Shown here: positions 59,901 through 64,000 of the stretch, in pieces
Layout of the letters: every line of letters starts with the position of its first letter
Numbering within the stretch: position 1 is the stretch's first letter
Assembly (NCBI RefSeq): GCF_004193775.1
Contig: NC_041012.1
Coordinates: 12,297,223-12,361,222 of the forward strand
Length of the DNA stretch: 64,000 nt
Reading direction: 5' to 3'
From: Glycine soja
Taxonomy: Eukaryota > Streptophyta > Magnoliopsida > Fabales > Fabaceae
Position numbers and translations under genes: made by a program
Notes under the pieces: generated by a model
Told to the model about the DNA's origin: nothing
Seen by the model: only the letters and a program-made list of their open reading frames with translations
The model's database searches: none

Positions 59901-61040
59901 TGACGACAAAATAGTGTTTAATCCTATAAGTGAGTGGATGGAATACAATTGGTACTTGGGGTATGGAGGTGAAGACCAAGATGAGCCTTAGGGATCAGAA
60001 ATGGCACCAAGTTATGATACCTCAATGGGGCTAGGGACTCACGTAACCGACTTGGCAATCCCAACAATCACTGAGAGCATAACCAAGTTATGTTGAAAGT
60101 AACCGCCCGTAGTACCAGGGTAAGGATATGTACTCATAATGTCACCCAGAAAAATAAATGAAAGATGCAAGACCTATATGGTGGCATAAAGGATCCAATG
60201 CCCAATTACATGTGTGTTTTTCCTTATTCACCTTCTCGCTCTTTGTCATCCGCAACTTCTATGGTCGATATCGCTATGTTGGTAGAGGAGATCTTCGTTT
60301 AGTCAATCGTGAGGGAGTACGTTTTGTTATCCCCCAACAATGGGATTCATTTGTTCGCCTATCTATCGTATGATTCAGTTACCCAGACATGATTCATTTT
60401 TCTCGAACGTCCGATTGATTGGACACCCATTTTGGAGGACCGTGTTGATGATGTCAGCGATGAGGAGGAGAATCCTTCCGAGGATATGAGCGACATAAGG
60501 GAGTCATTAGGGATTGAGGAGTACCCGTATGAGGATTCTTCTTAGATCTTGAGGCATGTTTAGTTGGTGATGGGTAGTGAATATGGTTCATCCTTATGAT
60601 TGGATTTTTACTTTCCGATGTGTACATGGGTGGGTAGATCTAGCAAAGCTATTTGGATGTAGCATCTTTTATCATCTCATGTTTAGTACTTTATCATGGT
60701 GGTTTGTAATTACTTGAATTACCCCCGTCAGACGGTTAATTACTTTATGAATTTATGTAAATAATAGGTCCCCGACTAGTTAGAAGTTATATTTTTTAGT
60801 ACTATTATTCCTTATGTTTTACTTGACAAGAGTTTATTTACATTAATGACATTATCTTTTATTTTAAAAAATCGGCTACATATTTCTAAGTACTTGTTTA
60901 CTTATCGATGTATTTACAATTGAAAATATTTTTGTTTTTTTTAAACAATTATAATTTACTTTAAATTAAAATTAAAATTTAAAATTCATTTTCTATGCAT
61001 TAGAGACAAATACACATGGGATAGAATTTGACGTGTGACA
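56970..61040 (+). mobile_element. Probable large Gypsy-like LTR E, ends uncertain
   Basis: No gag or pol is seen over 4 kb. The 3' part shares features with solo LTR D: an acidic-tailed ORF remnant (to 60545) followed by GGGTGGGTAGATCTAG (D has GGGTGGGTGTATCTAG), then a long AT-rich tail and an end GACGTGTGACA (D ends GACGCCACA). The start near 56978 (TTAACATTCC) is like a decayed TGTAACATCC opening. Internal partial duplications occur ('gttgtgaaggctaa..cctctatgcaa' at about 58853 and 58952). No TSD was found. Confidence 0.45.
60158..60545 (+). pseudogene. Acidic-tailed ORF remnant in LTR E
   Basis: With one frame change the sequence ends in a frame reading IDWTPILEDRVDDVSDEEEN, then PSEDMSDIRESLGIEEYPYE and a stop at 60543-60545. 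The position near the LTR 3' end and the acidic tail resemble the ORFs in LTRs A and D. No known domain. Confidence 0.3.
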
Positions 61041-61210
61041 TCCCCTAATTTTCCAGGTGGGCCAACAAATCATCACTTGACGGGGCTCCCAAACAATGGG
61101 GATTAAAACAAAACAGATCAATGCTTGGGGGATGAGGACCAATAAAAAAAGTTGAGGACTAAAAAATGAAACCCACGATAGTTGGGGAGCAAAAACATAT
61201 TTTTCCCTAA

Positions 61211-61725
61211 GAGCATCCACAATGGAGATCTCTCTCCTGAATCTTAACCAACTTTTTGTGGGTCCTATGTGTTGCGTCAGCTCTTAAGATCTCTACAAAC
61301 TTTTTAATGCAACAATGGTCTCACTTCGAGCATAATTGTGGGCTTACCGTGATCACCTCCAGTAAATTGACCTTTCCAAGTTACATGACAATTTCCCATT
61401 CCTAGTACATACAATCAATTGAACCTAACATACATGAAAAGTCACATGCCTCCCCTATTTGTAGTAGGTATTGAGTGTCGTTGTTGCTAGGTCTTCTCAA
61501 GTACTCAACCCCAAATATTTGGTTCACACCTCTTACAAATGTCTCTAATCATTCTCGCGCAATAGTTTAACCAATAACATAGTCATCTAAACTATCAGCA
61601 GGCAGTCTATATGCCAATACACAAATAGTGAAAGACCCATTCTACTAGCTCCATCAAACCTTGTTTATAAGTACTCATCATGATTGCCCAACACATCCAC
61701 AATTCGAAGGAACAAATGTCGTCAT
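61211..61725 (-). pseudogene. PIF/Harbinger transposase fragment with one terminal repeat
   Basis: The left end GAGCATCCACAATGG after TAA (61208-61210) is a typical PIF/Tourist-type end with TWA target site. On the minus strand the sequence reads YRLPADSLDDYV, ETFVRGVNQIFGVEYLRRPS, NNDTQYLLQIGEA and MLGSIDCMY, the core of plant PIF/Harbinger nuclease-type transposases, with several stops. The aspartate of GSIDCM is part of the catalytic triad. The fragment stops at 61725, where LTR F starts; the other end is not in the window. Confidence 0.75.
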
Positions 61726-62496
61726 TGTAACAGCCGTAAATTTTAATAAAGAAATAAGAAATTAATAAATAAATAAATAAGTAAAAAATAATTAGGTCAT
61801 AAATTTTCACTATATAAACCAAATGTTAACCTAGAGCAGCTTTTACAAAACACTTCTGTTCCTTTTTCTTTTTCTGACGCACAAGAACCCTAACAGAGCA
61901 ATCGAAGGAGGAGTTCTAGAGAGCACTAGAAAGGCCACAATTGCTAACGGAGAACGTTTGAGCGACTACATCAAGGTAAGGGATGAGTTACTCACGTTTG
62001 GGGATAAGAAGGAACATGTATAGGGGTCTCTAGAGGATCAATTTTGGGTTGTTTTTATAAAATGTTAATTCATGATTCTTTCAAATTGAATAATTCTTAC
62101 GCTAAATTGAGTGTAATATCTTCTATCATGAAATTCTATAATCCGGCTTAGTGTATACTGATATGATATTTGTGTTAGTGTATATCAAGTTTTTTTAAGT
62201 GGCAATTGTTATTATTGGATTCTTTTTGTATATTAACTAACGCGTATAATATTTGTTGTTTTGTGCTTGTGAATTACTTTTTTTTAATGTGTCAGTGAAT
62301 TGTTATCATTTGAATGAAGAAATTTGACCCAAATAATTATATTCCTTTTTTTTTGTAATAAAAATTTATGAATAGCGCGTATTGTGTCTTTGCATATATT
62401 TCTTTTGTTGAAACTGCAATTCCCACCTACACTACAATGCAATATGTATATTCCCTTTTGTTAAAGTTGCAATTCCATGCTCTGTATCTACGTTCG

Positions 62497-62497
<1 letters not shown>

Positions 62498-62579
<82 letters not shown>
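62498..62579. repeat. (AT)n microsatellite, about 80 bp
   Basis: Uninterrupted AT units; the open frame across it is low-complexity and not a gene. Confidence 0.97.
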
Positions 62580-62582
<3 letters not shown>

Positions 62583-63748
62583 AATTAAATATTGTTATGA
62601 AATTATTATTTTATTGTTTTGCAGAAATAAATTAAATATTACTGTGAAATTATTTTTATTTCTTTTCATTTATATATGTTATATATGTATAATAATCAAT
62701 TAAATACGGTGTAAAATTATCCTTAATAATAATTATTTTTGCTATATCTTAAATTAATTATTATAGAGGTTCTCTTTAATTGGAAATAATATATTTTATT
62801 TAAATTACACTTATTTTGTGCAATATGCATTATTACTAATGACATAATTGCTTGTTTTAATAGTATAACAAAACTGCAGCAATTAAAATGAAAACTTTGA
62901 TACGTTAAAGTGCATCAAATATGCTTGATACGTTATTGTTTCTTTTATTCCAACATTAAACGTTCCTTTTAAAGTGCGGATGCACGTTATTGTTTTTCTT
63001 CACCTTGATTTAAGAAACGAATTTTGAGCAGTCATATATTCCTTTGCAATAATATATATATTTAATATATTATTCATTAAAGATATTATCCTAGTAAGTG
63101 CAGCAACGGATACACATGCTTTTTACTTTTCATGTTATGCACATATATATATAATAATAAATTAGATGTTGTTGTGAAATTATTATTTTACTGCTTTCGA
63201 GAAATAAATTAAATATTTTGTGAAATTATTATTTTATTGCTTTGTAGAAATATATTAAATATTGTGAAATTATTATTTTATTTTATTTTATTTAGTTATA
63301 TATGTATAATAATAAATTAAATACTTTTGTAAAATTATTGCTTAATCATAATTATTTATGCCACATCTCAAATTAATTGTTGTAGATGTTTTTATTTATT
63401 TATTTTGTTGAATTAATATATTCGGTTTAATCTATATTTTTGTTGTGTCAAGTAAATGTTACTATTGAATGATATGTGTAGGATGCATGAGATACGATAA
63501 ATTATTTTATTATGAAATTGTGGTTGAGACTATGTGTGTAAGTGATAATCATTTAGTACGTAATGGATTGTGAATTACATAATTGTTGAGATGTTCTATG
63601 TTTTGAGTTGTGAGCCATGAATTATGTAATCACACAATTGTAAGACCTTTTAAGAGCGGCCAGTTAATGTGCAATGAGTTGTGATGGGATCCACTGTGGG
63701 AACCCGACAAGTTTAATCACTTGAGGCACACTGAGTTAAAATATATTT

Positions 63749-63751
<3 letters not shown>

Positions 63752-63790
<39 letters not shown>
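63752..63790. repeat. (AT)n microsatellite, about 39 bp
   Basis: Uninterrupted AT units within LTR F. Confidence 0.95.
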
Positions 63791-63793
<3 letters not shown>

Positions 63794-64000
63794 GAGATTT
63801 TGAAAACAATTGAATAGTTGTGTGCATTGCATAATTCATAAGTAGAGTATGTGTGTTCAAATGTTTTTTTTTTTTTTGTTGGACCTGAATCAGGAGGGAG
63901 AGGCCCTGATAGACTCTTTGGAGTGTAGGCCTTGGGGGTCATCCGATTTGAGTGCTCCTTTAAGTCTGTGTCGATCCCATATGGTTGGAGCATTCTCGTA

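Larger units (their letters stand above)
61726..64000 (+). mobile_element. LTR F (Gypsy-like), start only; continues past window end
   Basis: TGTAACAGCCGTAAATTTTA is an LTR-like opening of the same type as LTR D, interrupting the PIF fragment; the possible left TSD is GTCAT (61721-61725). A leader-like segment with GAACCCTAACAGAGCAATCG and AAGGTAAGGG (61884-62045) is shared with the CACTA interior at 25608. The rest is AT-rich with two TA microsatellites and no ORF of note. The right end is outside the window, so solo or full status is unknown. Confidence 0.5.

Noticed and set aside
62368..62580. ORF ending in a long Tyr-Ile repeat
   Set aside because: The C-terminal half is an AT microsatellite; no gene features.

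Overview
The window is nuclear DNA from a plant, almost certainly a legume and most likely soybean (Glycine) or a close relative. The grounds are its SIRE-like Copia elements, LTRs rich in the TAATCGATTA palindrome, an intron-rich plant NUP62 gene and a plastid-derived psaA fragment. It is transposon-dense: one confident host gene lies among layers of nested mobile elements. No tRNA, rRNA or CRISPR feature was seen.

Bases 1-22073 are one degenerate Sirevirus-type Copia retrotransposon. Its 5' LTR is cut by the window edge and its 3' LTR is at 20943-22073. Its gag-pol is split by later insertions. At 3021-10027 lies a Gypsy-like solo LTR that itself holds two further solo LTRs (4927-6027 and 6985-9420), the second carrying a (CA)n tract of about 480 bp. 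At 10622-14527 lies another solo LTR with a striking array of paired palindromes. Less well bounded insertions lie at about 455-1715 and 16806-19300. Target-site duplications (TSDs) can be read for four of these insertions. The whole element sits in the gag region of an older minus-strand Copia element (22074-23994).

Bases 24479-27100 are a non-autonomous CACTA element with a 3-bp TSD (CAC). It carries a piece of chloroplast psaA and two exons, with their intron, of a Raf-like protein kinase gene: a Pack-CACTA.

Bases 27921-52567 are the nucleoporin gene NUP62 on the plus strand: 9 exons and 761 codons with consistent splice phases. Its small exons are spread over 24.6 kb because the introns are full of transposons. 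Intron 2 has a Copia LTR remnant. Intron 3 has an almost intact hAT element (31929-35548, 8-bp TSD). Intron 5 (13.9 kb) has an inverted-repeat element split by an antisense Copia element (37337-47201), which is in turn split by a younger sense-strand Copia element (39527-44367).

Downstream are a degenerate MULE transposase (53440-56450, minus), a probable Gypsy-like LTR (about 56970-61040), a PIF/Harbinger transposase fragment (61211-61725) and the start of another LTR (61726 to the window end). NUP62 is the only gene expected to serve the host; nearly everything else is transposon sequence or gene pieces carried by transposons. All similarity statements come from reading translations and repeats by eye; no database search was run.
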